DNA of 64,000 nt from Bacteroidota bacterium (GTDB lineage Bacteria > Bacteroidota > Bacteroidia > Bacteroidales > VadinHA17). Under the pieces are notes generated by a model. That model did no database searches and was not told the DNA's origin. It was given only the letters and a program-made list of their open reading frames with translations. The DNA is taken from the NCBI GenBank assembly GCA_022561875.1, contig JADFQJ010000005.1, forward strand, positions 16,461 to 80,460. Reading direction: 5' to 3'. Every line of letters starts with the position of its first letter. Position 1 is the stretch's first letter. A program made the translations under genes and the position numbers. Shown in pieces: positions 8,386 through 17,031 of the stretch.

Positions 8386-9525
8386 CTACAACCCGAGCTT
8401 CTCAGCGATTTTCTTCGGCACCGCATCCTTATGAACCATAAAAGCAATTGTATGTAATCTCACAAAAGATTCTGACATGTATAGATATCCGCCAAAATCA
8501 TTACTATCCGGTCCCCAGGAATTTTTTGTTATAAAATAAACAGCGCCGTTCTTATCTTTTGCCATCCCTGTAAGATGCATCAGGTGATCGTCGGTAACAG
8601 TATAATTACCAAATGCTTCCTGTCGCATTTCCTGAGTTATCTGTTTTTCTTTTCCGGGCTTAACAAAAACCGAATCTTTTACTTCGTCACTCATATCATC
8701 CCAGCCGGTTTCAGGAACTATGGCAACACCATTTTTGTGTGAAAAACCCCTGTCACTTATATCGCCGTCCCATGCAACAGAATAACCTGCTTTAATTGCC
8801 TTTTTCATAACCTCGATAAGATCGTCAACAGGCAGGTTATAGTACCCATCATACGACCAGTTGTCAGGCACTTCAAGCACAAAGCTTTCATAATATGGAT
8901 GATGACTGTATGAAGTAAGCTCGATATAATCATCAGGGTTTATTCCCAGTGTTTCTGCAAAAGATTCAGGGGTATAAGTCTTTCCATTGTAATTAAAAGA
9001 AGCCGGTGCTTCACCAAGATAAGCATCAAGAACCGAGCAATATGCATCATTCCAAACAGGTGTGGGTTTCCTGCCTTTTATTACACCATCCAGCATTCCT
9101 TTAAGAACAAAGGTTTGTTCGCTATGATTGTGTTTTTCCTGTCCATATACCTTCCCGGAATAAACACTTTCCGGAACTATACCGTTTTCTGCTATCTCAT
9201 TCAGTACGTCATGCGCCTGACCTCCCTGGCTAAAATTTGTTTTGCCATGGAATCTTAAATAATTCAATGCTTTGGTTTTAAATACATTTCTGACAAAAAA
9301 CATTTCCGACAGATCAAACTCCCCTTTGCCCATTCTTATCAACTCAGTCTCAAGAAATGATGTTGTCGCAAAGCACCAGCATGTTCCTGTGCGATCCTGG
9401 CTTTTAACACTTGTGGTTTCCAGAATCTTAATTTGTTTAAAGTCGAAATTCTCTTTTTCGATCTTTTGCGCTGATACGATAGTTGCCAGCAATGCAATTA
9501 GAATAATTGAAGTTAGTTTTTTCAT
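8386..9525 (-). CDS. exported C1-family (bleomycin hydrolase-like) cysteine peptidase
   Basis: 379 residues with a cleavable signal peptide (MKKLTSIILIALLATIVSAQ). The papain-fold active site is complete: the oxyanion Gln/Cys segment SQDRTGTCWCFATTSF (nucleophile Cys about residue 50), the late His in DDHLMHLTGMA and the Asn in TKNSWG. The overall order resembles bleomycin hydrolase/aminopeptidase C (C1B), but those are cytoplasmic and about 450 residues, so this is a shorter exported form. It probably trims peptides in the periplasm or outside the cell. It is a single gene, convergent with the LuxE-like gene. Confidence 0.88.
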   Translation of the reverse strand: MKKLTSIILIALLATIVSAQKIEKENFDFKQIKILETTSVKSQDRTGTCWCFATTSFLETELIRMGKGEFDLSEMFFVRNVFKTKALNYLRFHGKTNFSQGGQAHDVLNEIAENGIVPESVYSGKVYGQEKHNHSEQTFVLKGMLDGVIKGRKPTPVWNDAYCSVLDAYLGEAPASFNYNGKTYTPESFAETLGINPDDYIELTSYSHHPYYESFVLEVPDNWSYDGYYNLPVDDLIEVMKKAIKAGYSVAWDGDISDRGFSHKNGVAIVPETGWDDMSDEVKDSVFVKPGKEKQITQEMRQEAFGNYTVTDDHLMHLTGMAKDKNGAVYFITKNSWGPDSNDFGGYLYMSESFVRLHTIAFMVHKDAVPKKIAEKLGL

Positions 9526-9652
9526 TTTTATCTCTATTTTAGTTAATATAAAAATGTTTATGAATTTAAAATTATTCGTTGATTAATAAGTATTAGGCTA
9601 AGACTGAGGCTTTTGAAATATATAAAATATCAATCAAATATTACTTTTTTTA

Positions 9653-10222
9653 TTAAAATCCGGCAACTCCTCCTGAAACAATAAATTTCATTATTTCTGC
9701 AGATGGTGCTTTAATTGGGGTTACATGCTCACTGGGAACAATAAACAGTTCACCGGAGAAATTATAGGAATGCGGAAAATAAACTGCAACTTTTTTTTCT
9801 TTAATACCAAGATTACTAAGATCTTCCTTCGTAAGAAAACCCAGTTTTTCAAGGTTTGAAATTGTATTAACCAGAACTAATACCGGTTTGTTGAATTTCT
9901 TTTCCTTCCCGACAAAAGCAGACAGTAAATCCCTGATTGAAGAATAGATAATCTTTATCAGCGGAGCTTTTTTCAATAATTTTGCAATAAGGAACCTGAC
10001 AGGTGATGCAATGATGGATTGTCCCAGAAAACCCAGTAATGCAATGACTATCAACACAACTAAAAGGTTCATTCCCGGAATGTTTACCGGCAGCAAAGGA
10101 TCAATATATGTTTTCAGTAAATTATCAATAAACCTGAAAACCAGGTAAACTATATAAGCTGTAACACCTATGGGAGCAATAAATAATAACCCCTGGATAA
10201 AATAACCCGCAATTTTTTTCAT
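9653..10222 (-). CDS. DUF502 family membrane protein
   Basis: 189 residues. Two transmembrane segments are visible: one near residues 5-30 (GYFIQGLLFIAPIGVTAYIV) and one near 48-70 (LLVVLIVIALLGFLG). A conserved soluble domain follows, with VALVN-like strands (PVLVLVNTI) and the FPHSYNFSGELFIVPSEHV segment typical of DUF502. Its function is unknown; homologues sit in the inner membrane. It lies 18 bases downstream of the MmcQ/YjbR gene on the same strand, so it is probably co-transcribed with it. Confidence 0.85.
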   Translation of the reverse strand: MKKIAGYFIQGLLFIAPIGVTAYIVYLVFRFIDNLLKTYIDPLLPVNIPGMNLLVVLIVIALLGFLGQSIIASPVRFLIAKLLKKAPLIKIIYSSIRDLLSAFVGKEKKFNKPVLVLVNTISNLEKLGFLTKEDLSNLGIKEKKVAVYFPHSYNFSGELFIVPSEHVTPIKAPSAEIMKFIVSGGVAGF

Positions 10223-10240
10223 TTGTTTATATTTTTACTT

Positions 10241-10588
10241 TTATTCCAATTCCTTCTGTTTAGATTTTGGCATTTTTTTCACAACCAGTTCATAGGAATG
10301 ATCGGTTAATTGAAAAACCAGCTTGTCAGGCATCGATCCATCCATGTCAATAGTGTTCCAATGCTTTTTGTTCATGTGATATCCGGGCCTTATTGATGGA
10401 TATTCCTCTCTCAGTCTGATGGCTTTTTCGGGATCGCATTTCAGATTTACCGAGAAATCTCCGTCAACATCTGTAAGTGCGAACATTTTACCCAGTACTT
10501 TAAATACAAGTGTTGTTTCATCAAAAGGGAATCCTTCCGTAACGCCCGGTTTTGCTAAACAATAATCTCTGAAGATTTCAATATTCAT
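10241..10588 (-). CDS. MmcQ/YjbR family DNA-binding-like protein
   Basis: 115 residues with the hallmark start IEIFRDYCLAKPGVTEGFPF, the FKVLGKMFAL strand, the KCDPEKAIRLREEYPSIRPGYHMNKKHW core and the C-terminal LTDHSYELVVKKMP. The family has a double-wing fold described as DNA-binding on structural grounds; no specific target is known. It precedes the DUF502 gene. Confidence 0.9.
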   Translation of the reverse strand: MNIEIFRDYCLAKPGVTEGFPFDETTLVFKVLGKMFALTDVDGDFSVNLKCDPEKAIRLREEYPSIRPGYHMNKKHWNTIDMDGSMPDKLVFQLTDHSYELVVKKMPKSKQKELE

Positions 10589-10624
10589 GTTAGTTAGTTT
10601 AAAGTGCTAACCGGATTTTAAAGC

Positions 10625-10775
10625 GTAAAAAAGGATTTTGCGAGGAACGAAGTGACGCCTGCCCTCCGCCTTCAGCCTTTCGTCCCCTCGCCCTCTCGCC
10701 CCCTCGCCTCTTCGCCCCTTCGTTTTTCTCCTCTTCCTATTTACTACCTACTATTTACTTCTTACTTCTTCTTTC
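10625..10775. repeat. pyrimidine-rich low-complexity spacer
   Basis: Between the YraN and MmcQ/YjbR genes the plus strand is a run of TCGCCC-type words (CCTCGCCCTCTCGCCCC and CTCGCCTCTTCGCCCC), then T/C-only sequence. A similar stretch occurs at about 58450-58495, and the complementary purine-rich type at 18000-18130. It reads as simple-sequence expansion; the 67-residue ORF over it is not credible. Confidence 0.5.
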
Positions 10776-11144
10776 CTAGTGCCTCAAAGTCGGGTAAAAA
10801 GCATCCTCAATATGTTCAATTTCATATTCCTGGTCGTCAAAAACCACAGTTATGATATCAAATCTCACTTCCAGGTCAATATCATATTTATGAATATAAG
10901 CATTGGCAGCCTGGATCAGGAATCTTTGTTTTTTCATATTTACAGCATCCCTTGGATTTTCCTGAAAACCAACCGATCTGGACTTAACTTCCACAATTAT
11001 AAGGAAATCGTCTTTTTCGGCGATAATATCAATTTCTTTCTTTCTGTGCCGCCAATTCTGCTTAAGGATCCTGTATCCTTCAGCAATCATCTTGTCTAAA
11101 GCAATTTGCTCACCCTTTTTCCCCAGATATTGCTGTCTTGTCAT
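10776..11144 (-). CDS. YraN/UPF0102 family nuclease-fold protein
   Basis: 122 residues with the UPF0102 restriction-endonuclease-like core: GEQIALDKMIAEGYRILKQNWR, the acidic pair in KEIDIIAEKDD, and the EVKSRS motif that supplies the metal-binding Glu and Lys. The biological role is unsettled (related to Holliday-junction resolvases). It is complete, with no obvious partner; mmcQ/yjbR lies 187 bases downstream across a low-complexity spacer. Confidence 0.92.
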   Translation of the reverse strand: MTRQQYLGKKGEQIALDKMIAEGYRILKQNWRHRKKEIDIIAEKDDFLIIVEVKSRSVGFQENPRDAVNMKKQRFLIQAANAYIHKYDIDLEVRFDIITVVFDDQEYEIEHIEDAFYPTLRH

Positions 11145-11276
11145 TTATAAAGAATTAAAAACTAAAATTAGACATTTCCGTGGCAAATATGTAATTTTGG
11201 CACGAATTATTATGCCTGAATATGGTGAAACTGCTTATATTCACGCTCTTTTTATGGCCCGGACCGTCTGATAAAA

Positions 11277-11423
11277 ATGACGATTTTTAATTACAAATGT
11301 TATCAATGGCGGGTAAGAAACAAAGAGAAAAATACAGAAGTAGCATACTGGGTATTTAACGACGATTTTAATTTCTTCAATGATCTGTTTAAAATACCTG
11401 AAGATTATGAAATTTCACGATAG
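11277..11423 (+). CDS. possible 48-residue small protein
   Basis: This frame is too short for the ORF track. It begins ATGACGATTTTTAATTAC and ends at TAG 11423, encoding 48 residues rich in aromatic and charged residues (MTIFNYKCYQWRVRNK at the start, DLFKIPEDYEIS at the end). The wobble composition looks like the neighbouring genes, and the frame is the only informative content between yraN and metG. I recognise no family. It may be a genuine small protein or the surviving end of a decayed gene; an in-frame TGA lies 48 bases upstream with no other ATG between. Confidence 0.35.
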   Translation: MTIFNYKCYQWRVRNKEKNTEVAYWVFNDDFNFFNDLFKIPEDYEISR

Positions 11424-11543
11424 CCTATGTTTTTAAGTAGGGTGGTTGTATCATGTGTTTGAGTTCGGTTTAAATAAATTCTTTCGGCATTTTTCTCTCT
11501 CTCCCTGTTTTTTATACCAATCAAAAAATATGATTTTCTTGGT

Positions 11544-11551
11544 TATCTTTG
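11544..11551 (+). promoter_or_regulatory. -7 element upstream of metG
   Basis: TATCTTTG matches the Bacteroidota TAnnTTTG -7 consensus, 38 bases before the metG ATG. No exact TTG lies at the expected -33 spacing, so this is a half-supported promoter. Confidence 0.4.
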
Positions 11552-11589
11552 TTCCAATTTGCATATTTCTAAAAAAACCAATTTTTCGG

Positions 11590-13620
11590 ATGAAAGGATT
11601 CAAACGTTTCCTCATTACTTCAGCATTACCTTACGCCAACGGACCTCTTCATATCGGACATCTTGCCGGTGTTTACGTCCCTTCAGATATTTATACCCGC
11701 TATTTGCGGGCAAAAGGGAAAGATGTTATTTCCATCTGTGGTTCAGACGAACACGGTGTGCCTATTACGCTAAAAGCACGAAACGAAGGTGTATCTCCGC
11801 AGGATATTGTCGATAAATATCATTTAATGAATAAAAATTCATTTAAAAAATTCGGGATCGATTTTGATATTTACGCCAGAACTTCAGCTAAAATTCATCA
11901 TGAAACGGCATCACAGTTTTTCAAAACGCTTTACGATAATGGAGATTTTATTGAACAGGAAACGGAGCAATATTATGACAATGAAGCAAGCCAGTTCCTC
12001 GCCGACAGGTATATTACCGGAACCTGTCCTCATTGTGGAAATGAAAACGCCTATGGAGACCAATGTGAAAATTGCGGAACTTCATTGAATCCCACAGACC
12101 TGATCAATCCCAGGTCAACTATCAGTGGGAATAAGCCGGTTCTCAAAAAAACCAAACACTGGTACCTGCCATTAGATAAACATGTGCCGTTCCTGAAGAA
12201 ATGGATACTTGAAGAACACAAGAACTGGAAAGCCAACGTTTACGGGCAATGCAAATCATGGCTTGATATGGGTTTGCAACCAAGGGCTGTCAGCCGCGAT
12301 CTGGATTGGGGGATTCCACTTCCTATTGAAAACACAAAAGGAAAAGTTATGTATGTCTGGTTCGATGCCCCGATAGGGTATATCTCTGCTACCAGGGAAC
12401 TGACAGATGACTGGGAAAAGTACTGGAAAGATCCTGACACTAAAATGGTGCATTTCATCGGTAAGGATAATATTGTTTTTCATTGCATTTTTTTTCCGTC
12501 AATGCTCAAGGCTGAAGGGAGTTATATTCTTCCTGATAATGTACCTGCGAATGAATTCCTTAACCTTGAGGGAGAAAAGATCTCGACCTCAAGAAACTGG
12601 GCTGTATGGCTTCACGAATACCTGGTTGAGTTCAGCGGAAAACAGGATGTTCTGCGGTATGTGTTAACTGCCAATGCTCCCGAAACAAAAGATAACGACT
12701 TCACATGGAAAGATTTTCAATCCCGCAACAATAACGAACTGGTAGCTATACTCGGAAATTTTATCAACCGTGCATTGGTCCTTACACAGAAGTATTTTAA
12801 CGGTATAGTACCGGAGTTGTCAGAATTAACAGACTTTGATAAAGAAACTCTTGAAGAGATCCCAAAGCTGAAAAAGAAAGTTGAAAACAGTCTGGAGAAT
12901 TTCCGTTTCCGTGAAGCACAAAAAATCGTAATGGATGTAGCAAGACTGGGTAATAAGTATCTCGCAGATACCGAACCATGGAAAATCATTAAAACTGATA
13001 AAACAAGAGTTGGAACTATTATTAATATTTCATTGCAAATAACTGCAAACCTGTCTATTCTCCTGGAGCCCTTCCTCCCTTTCACAGTAGAAAAAATTAA
13101 AAAGTACGTGAATTTTACAAAATGGAACTGGGAAATGATCGGACAGAAAGATCTGCTCCCTCCCGGGCATAAGATGAACCAACCTTCTCTTTTGTTTGAG
13201 AAAATTGAAGATAAAACAATTGAAAAACAGGTAAATAAATTACTCCAAACACGAAAAATATCTGAAAACACAACCGAGATCATGGAACAAAAAGATATTA
13301 TCTCATTTGATGACTTCACTAAAGTTGATATCAGGACAGCAACCATTCTTGAAGCTGAAAAGGTTCCCAAAACCACGAATTTGCTCAAACTAAAAATTAA
13401 TACCGGGGTAGGTGAGCGAATTCTTGTTGCAGGGATTGCCGGACATTTTGATCCTGATGAAATTATTGGAAAGCAAATATTGATAGTGCTTAATCTGAAG
13501 CCCCGCAAGATAAGAGGAATAGAATCTCAGGGCATGATCCTGATGGCAGAAACAGGAGAAGGGAAATTAACGTTTGTTTCTCCCACCGAAAAAATACCCG
13601 ACGGCTGTACTGTAAAGTAG
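11590..13620 (+). CDS. metG: methionyl-tRNA synthetase with C-terminal tRNA-binding domain
   Basis: Charges tRNA-Met in the cytoplasm. From the ATG at 11590 ([18 protein letters not shown]) the protein is 676 residues. The HIGH signature ([11 protein letters not shown]), the zinc knuckles [18 protein letters not shown], and the KMSKS-equivalent loop KISTSRNW are all present. The last ~110 residues form the EMAP/Trbp111 tRNA-binding domain ([31 protein letters not shown]), the usual long bacterial form. The track's 48 extra N-terminal residues are spacer translation: they lack conservation signals and overlap the -7 promoter element. Confidence 0.97.
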   Translation: MKGFKRFLITSALPYANGPLHIGHLAGVYVPSDIYTRYLRAKGKDVISICGSDEHGVPITLKARNEGVSPQDIVDKYHLMNKNSFKKFGIDFDIYARTSAKIHHETASQFFKTLYDNGDFIEQETEQYYDNEASQFLADRYITGTCPHCGNENAYGDQCENCGTSLNPTDLINPRSTISGNKPVLKKTKHWYLPLDKHVPFLKKWILEEHKNWKANVYGQCKSWLDMGLQPRAVSRDLDWGIPLPIENTKGKVMYVWFDAPIGYISATRELTDDWEKYWKDPDTKMVHFIGKDNIVFHCIFFPSMLKAEGSYILPDNVPANEFLNLEGEKISTSRNWAVWLHEYLVEFSGKQDVLRYVLTANAPETKDNDFTWKDFQSRNNNELVAILGNFINRALVLTQKYFNGIVPELSELTDFDKETLEEIPKLKKKVENSLENFRFREAQKIVMDVARLGNKYLADTEPWKIIKTDKTRVGTIINISLQITANLSILLEPFLPFTVEKIKKYVNFTKWNWEMIGQKDLLPPGHKMNQPSLLFEKIEDKTIEKQVNKLLQTRKISENTTEIMEQKDIISFDDFTKVDIRTATILEAEKVPKTTNLLKLKINTGVGERILVAGIAGHFDPDEIIGKQILIVLNLKPRKIRGIESQGMILMAETGEGKLTFVSPTEKIPDGCTVK

Positions 13621-13713
13621 AAGAATATTCGAGTTAACAACTACATCACACTGTGATCATCTCAGGTATTTGAAAAATCATAAATATTCAAACTTTGCGA
13701 AGCTTTGTTCTTC

Positions 13714-14712
13714 TTAATATTTCGTTACCCACACCTGTTCAAAACCTTTTTGTTTCCTCATTTTCCTCATTTCTGTTATTGCAAGATCAATTGAAGGATA
13801 TCCTTTCATGCCAACACGGTAATGATCATTATTTGCTTTGAAAACAACCGGATCGAACCCTTGTCTTTCAAGCTGTTTTTTCATGTTGTGTGCATTGTTT
13901 TCAATCAGGAAACTGCCGGCAATGATGTAGTAATGCAGATCGGCGACAGGTTTTTCGGGCTGCCTGTTTAACGATGGTTGTGCAATGGTTTTGGTGATTA
14001 TCTCTGCTGCCTTATCTGTTTTCTCAATGGTTTCAGGTTTCTCTATATCAATCTTTTCAATTTTTGTTTTTCCGGTTACACCAGCTTCTGTTTTGGGCCG
14101 GGCTTGTTCAGTCCCGGAAAAGGGATTAAGTGAGGAGATGACAGCATTAAAATCCAGCATATTTGTCTTCAACGGAATAAGTACAAGGGCAACAGCTACA
14201 GCCACAGCAATAGCTATACGCCTGAATGTGCGCCTCCTTGAAAGGGAAGCAGGGGATCTTTCCTCAAATTTCTTCTGAATACGTTTAGTTACATCATATT
14301 CTTCAAGAGGATCGAAATTAAAATGAGCCAGACCATATGAATCAAGCAGAAAATTAGTAGTACCTGAAGGCTCGAATTGCAGGTTCTTTTCTCTATCCAT
14401 TTGCAGGGTTCCCACATCTTCAATAATCACTTTCTTTCCCTTATTGAGTTTAGTTTTCAATCCTTTCACAAATGAATCAACAAGCCTTTTGGCATCAACA
14501 AACCCAATATTTTTCGATCTTGACACATAACCAATCAGCAAACCGTCATTGTGTTTCAGGTTACGGTTAAAACTTATCTCCTTGTAAGGTGGTGAAAACG
14601 AATTCTGTGACTGGTTAATCTTTGCTGATTGTAAATTGGCAACAAATCCACCAAAATCAGGAATAATAACACAATCGTGTTGAAACAACAGCTCTTTTAT
14701 ATAATTTTCCAA
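13714..14712 (-). CDS. HU-like (CCDC81-type) and SPOR domain membrane protein
   Basis: 332 residues in three parts. Residues 1-~125 carry the bacterial HU-CCDC81 pattern (LLFQHDCVIIPDFGGFVAN, ISFNRNLKHNDGLLIGYV). A single transmembrane segment lies near 165-182 (IAIAVAVAVALVLIPL). After a Thr/Glu/Lys-rich linker, a C-terminal SPOR domain begins (LHYYIIAGSFLIENNAHNM to the end). SPOR domains bind denuded peptidoglycan at division sites, so the protein probably sits in the inner membrane with SPOR in the periplasm. A cytoplasmic HU-like domain tied to a peptidoglycan sensor is typical of Bacteroidota; its actual ligand is unknown. Confidence 0.85.
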   Translation of the reverse strand: MENYIKELLFQHDCVIIPDFGGFVANLQSAKINQSQNSFSPPYKEISFNRNLKHNDGLLIGYVSRSKNIGFVDAKRLVDSFVKGLKTKLNKGKKVIIEDVGTLQMDREKNLQFEPSGTTNFLLDSYGLAHFNFDPLEEYDVTKRIQKKFEERSPASLSRRRTFRRIAIAVAVAVALVLIPLKTNMLDFNAVISSLNPFSGTEQARPKTEAGVTGKTKIEKIDIEKPETIEKTDKAAEIITKTIAQPSLNRQPEKPVADLHYYIIAGSFLIENNAHNMKKQLERQGFDPVVFKANNDHYRVGMKGYPSIDLAITEMRKMRKQKGFEQVWVTKY

Positions 14713-14882
14713 ACCTGAAGTTTTTGAGTTATGTCAGTAACAAAGATAAATAAAATTTTATCCGGTCAATAATTTTTTTTACTAAAACTTTCTCTTTATC
14801 TCATACTCTTTCTTATTGTCTCCCAATCACACAGCCACACAATCTTTTCTTCACTTTTCCCTTTTATCTTTTTACTTTTGTC

Positions 14883-14936
14883 CACAGTGAAATATGCTCC
14901 TTCGTCGCATTTCACGTGGCAGGCTTTTGCCTTTTT
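14883..14936 (+). other. pair of hairpins in the wbpE leader
   Basis: The 289-base spacer between the HU-SPOR gene and wbpE is mostly T/C-rich. It includes the inverted repeat GTGAAAT...ATTTCAC (about 14887-14915) and then AGGCTTTTGCCTTTTT (about 14921-14935), a small stem followed by a T run that could terminate or attenuate transcription ahead of wbpE. Confidence 0.35.
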
Positions 14937-15001
14937 AAAATGCAAATCCATACGATTTTATCTATCTTAGCGCCAAAATTATCCTTCTTAACCGATAAAA
15001 C

Positions 15002-16138
15002 ATGAAAGAAATCCGGATGGTTGACCTTAACGGGCAACATCAGAAAATCCATACCCTTATTAATAATTCCATCGAAGGAGTCATAAATTCCACTGCATTT
15101 ATAAATGGACCCGAGGTAAAGAATTTTCAAAAGAGTCTTGAAAATTACCTTAATGCAAAACATGTTATTCCTTGCGGCAACGGTACGGATGCTCTTCAGA
15201 TATCACTTATGTCACTGTGTCTCAGGCCGGGAGATGAAATAATCACTTCCGATTTTACATTTATCGCTACGTCAGAGGTGATTGCTTTTCTTGGTCTCAA
15301 ACCTGTATTTGTTGATGTTGAACCCGGCAGCTTTAACATATCCCCCGATTCTATCAAGAAATCACTTTCTCCAAAAACAAAAGTCATTGTACCTGTTCAC
15401 CTCTTCGGGCAATGTGCAAATATGGATGAGATTCTTAACATTGCAAAAGAGAATAACCTTTTTGTTATTGAAGATACTGCACAAGCTCTTGGCGCTGAAT
15501 ACTCTTTCAGTGACGGAACAAAAGCCAGGGCAGGAACAATGGGTGATATCGGAACTGTTTCATTCTTCCCATCCAAGAATCTGGGTGCATATGGAGACGG
15601 GGGTGCCATTATCACAAATAACGATGATCTTGCAACGAAGATCCGTTCCATCGGGAACCACGGAATGGAGAAAAGATATTATCATAACAGGATTGGTGTA
15701 AATTCCCGGCTTGACAGTATCCAGGCAGCCATACTGAATGTTAAACTGAAATATCTGGATGAGTATAACCAGAGCCGTCAAAAAGCAGCAGCCTTTTATG
15801 ATAAAGCATTCCGGAACCTGGATGGAATTACAATCCCACACCGCACCAACTCCTCTACACATATTTTCCACCAGTATACTTTAACAACAGAGCCGGAATT
15901 AAGAGACCCGTTAAATGCATGGCTTGCCCAAAAAGGTATCCCGTCAATGATCTATTATCCCGTTCCTCTTCACCAGCAAAAAGTTTTCAGTAACTATGGA
16001 TATAATAACAAAAAGTTTCAGGTTACCGGGAGTCTGAGCCGCCGGGTAATTTCATTGCCAATGCATACCGAACTGGATAAAGAACAGTTAGATTACATTG
16101 TAAGTCATATAATTACATTTCTTAACAACCATAAATAA
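15002..16138 (+). CDS. wbpE: DegT/DnrJ/EryC1/StrS aminotransferase, WbpE-like
   Basis: PLP-dependent sugar aminotransferase, 378 residues. The WbpE pattern is clear: VDLNGQHQKI at the N-terminus, NGTDALQISL, DFTFIATSEVIAFLGLKPVFVDV, the QCANMDEI region, and the PLP lysine in SFFPSKNLGAYGDGGAI. In Pseudomonas WbpE puts an amino group on C3 of UDP-3-keto-GlcNAcA, using glutamate. Its neighbours (acetyltransferase, WbpB-like oxidase, C6 dehydrogenase) supply the rest of that pathway, which makes this assignment stronger than family membership alone. Confidence 0.88.
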   Translation: MKEIRMVDLNGQHQKIHTLINNSIEGVINSTAFINGPEVKNFQKSLENYLNAKHVIPCGNGTDALQISLMSLCLRPGDEIITSDFTFIATSEVIAFLGLKPVFVDVEPGSFNISPDSIKKSLSPKTKVIVPVHLFGQCANMDEILNIAKENNLFVIEDTAQALGAEYSFSDGTKARAGTMGDIGTVSFFPSKNLGAYGDGGAIITNNDDLATKIRSIGNHGMEKRYYHNRIGVNSRLDSIQAAILNVKLKYLDEYNQSRQKAAAFYDKAFRNLDGITIPHRTNSSTHIFHQYTLTTEPELRDPLNAWLAQKGIPSMIYYPVPLHQQKVFSNYGYNNKKFQVTGSLSRRVISLPMHTELDKEQLDYIVSHIITFLNNHK

Positions 16139-16147
16139 AACAGGTGA

Positions 16148-16735
16148 ATGGGGAAAGAATATTTCGCACACAAAACTGCTGTAATTGATGATGGTTGCAG
16201 TATTGGAAAAGGAACAAAAATCTGGCATTTTACACATATTATGCCCGGTTGTGAAATCGGAGAAAAATGTAACATCGGACAAAACGTTGTTGTTTCCCCA
16301 CAGGTCAGACTTGGGAAAAACGTGAAAGTCCAGAACAACGTTTCTATCTATACAGGAGTGATATGTGAAGAGGATGTTTTCCTGGGACCTTCAATGGTAT
16401 TCACTAATATCATCAATCCCAGAAGTTCAGTTATCAGAAAAGATGAATATATGAAAACCTATGTTGAGAAAGGAGCAAGCATCGGGGCTAATGCAACAAT
16501 AATTTGCGGGATCCGTATCGGGAAATATGCATTTATCGGAGCCGGAGCTGTAGTTAATAAAGATGTTAAACCTTATTCACTTGTTGTTGGTAACCCTGGC
16601 CGCCCTATCGGATGGATGAGTGAATTTGGACACAGACTGCTATTCGATAAAAAAGGTTCAGCCCAATGTTCGGAAAGTAAGGAGAAATATATATTGAAAG
16701 ACGGAGTGGTTAATAAAATAAAAGATGCTGATTAA
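16148..16735 (+). CDS. wbpD: WbpD-like left-handed beta-helix N-acetyltransferase
   Basis: 195 residues made largely of hexapeptide repeats (IGKGTKIWHFTHIMPGCEIG, IGQNVVVSPQVRLG, IGANATIICGIRIG), the trimeric LbH fold. The NVSIYTGVICEEDVFLGPSMVFTN region and MKTYVEKGASIGANATI match WbpD/WlbB, which acetylates the 3-amino group of UDP-GlcNAc3NA from acetyl-CoA. It starts nine bases after wbpE and is probably translated from the same message. Confidence 0.88.
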   Translation: MGKEYFAHKTAVIDDGCSIGKGTKIWHFTHIMPGCEIGEKCNIGQNVVVSPQVRLGKNVKVQNNVSIYTGVICEEDVFLGPSMVFTNIINPRSSVIRKDEYMKTYVEKGASIGANATIICGIRIGKYAFIGAGAVVNKDVKPYSLVVGNPGRPIGWMSEFGHRLLFDKKGSAQCSESKEKYILKDGVVNKIKDAD

Positions 16736-16786
16736 CATAACTTAAGAACATCGCTTTGCAAATTGATTAAAAAAACTTAATCATAT

Positions 16787-16802
16787 TCCCGATAAATCGG
16801 GA
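16787..16802. repeat. TCCCGATAAATCGGGA palindrome
   Basis: A perfect 6-bp stem with a 4-base loop lies 52 bases after the wbpD stop. Hairpins of this CCCGAT-AA-ATCGGG type are, as I recall, dispersed REP-like motifs in Bacteroidota genomes. No T run follows it on the plus strand, so it is not a clear terminator. Confidence 0.5.
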
Positions 16803-16804
16803 CT

Positions 16805-16866
16805 GAAAAGTATAAATAGCCCGGTCTTCAGATTGCCGACTGCCGACTGAAGATTGCCGACTTTAA
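16805..16866 (+). repeat. TGCCGACTGCCGACT dispersed repeat, forward copy
   Basis: The spacer carries AAAAGTATAAATAGCCCGGT, then CTTCAGATTGCCGACTGCC and GACTGAAGATTGCCGAC. The reverse complement of 23705-23772 reproduces this order (AAAAGTATATATAGCCTGGT ... TTGCCGACTGAAGACTGAAG). The two copies therefore face each other across the sugar gene block. Less complete copies occur near 23950-24000, 40478-40520 and 53116-53136. Confidence 0.7.
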
Positions 16867-16899
16867 AATGCAAAGTATAATGAAATTAGCCTAAAAATT

Positions 16900-16962
16900 T
16901 AGACATTTTAGCATTCCAGACATTTTAGGTACTTTAGGCACTTTAGGCACTTTAGGCATTTC
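16900..16962 (+). repeat. tandem ACTTTAGGC/ACATTTTAG array before wbpB
   Basis: Nine-base units of the form ACTTTAGGC are repeated in line (TAGGTACTTTAGGCACTTTAGGC and on), preceded by AGACATTTTAG. A related ATTTTAGTC array lies before the dehydrogenase gene and a short piece at about 61368-61402, always in a spacer upstream of a plus-strand gene. With the palindrome and the forward repeat copy this accounts for most of the 296-base spacer 16736-17031. Confidence 0.6.
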
Positions 16963-16981
16963 TTTTATCAAGCCATAAACA

Positions 16982-17011
16982 TTGAAATTCCGATACAATT
17001 AACTACCTTTG
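16982..17011 (+). promoter_or_regulatory. Bacteroidota-type promoter for wbpB
   Basis: TTG at 16982-16984, 19 bases, then TACCTTTG at 17004-17011: both boxes and the spacing fit the phylum consensus. The ATG of wbpB follows 20 bases later, so the leader would be about 13-15 bases long. This gives wbpB transcription of its own despite the wbpE-wbpD genes upstream. Confidence 0.65.
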
Positions 17012-17031
17012 GTATCCACAAATTAATTACT

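Noticed and set aside
11446-11589. 48-residue N-terminal extension of MetG
   Set aside because: Contains the TATCTTTG promoter element and hydrophobic nonsense; the family N-terminus begins at [18 protein letters not shown].
12717-13508. 263-residue ORF on the minus strand opposite metG
   Set aside because: Lies wholly inside the conserved metG coding sequence in another frame; composition is Ser/Ile/Phe-rich as expected for an antisense shadow, with no recognisable family.
13640-13665. ATCACACTGTGAT as a CRP-type operator or terminator after metG
   Set aside because: The half-sites are inverted relative to TGTGA-N6-TCACA, and there is no T run; the loop is too tight for a terminator.
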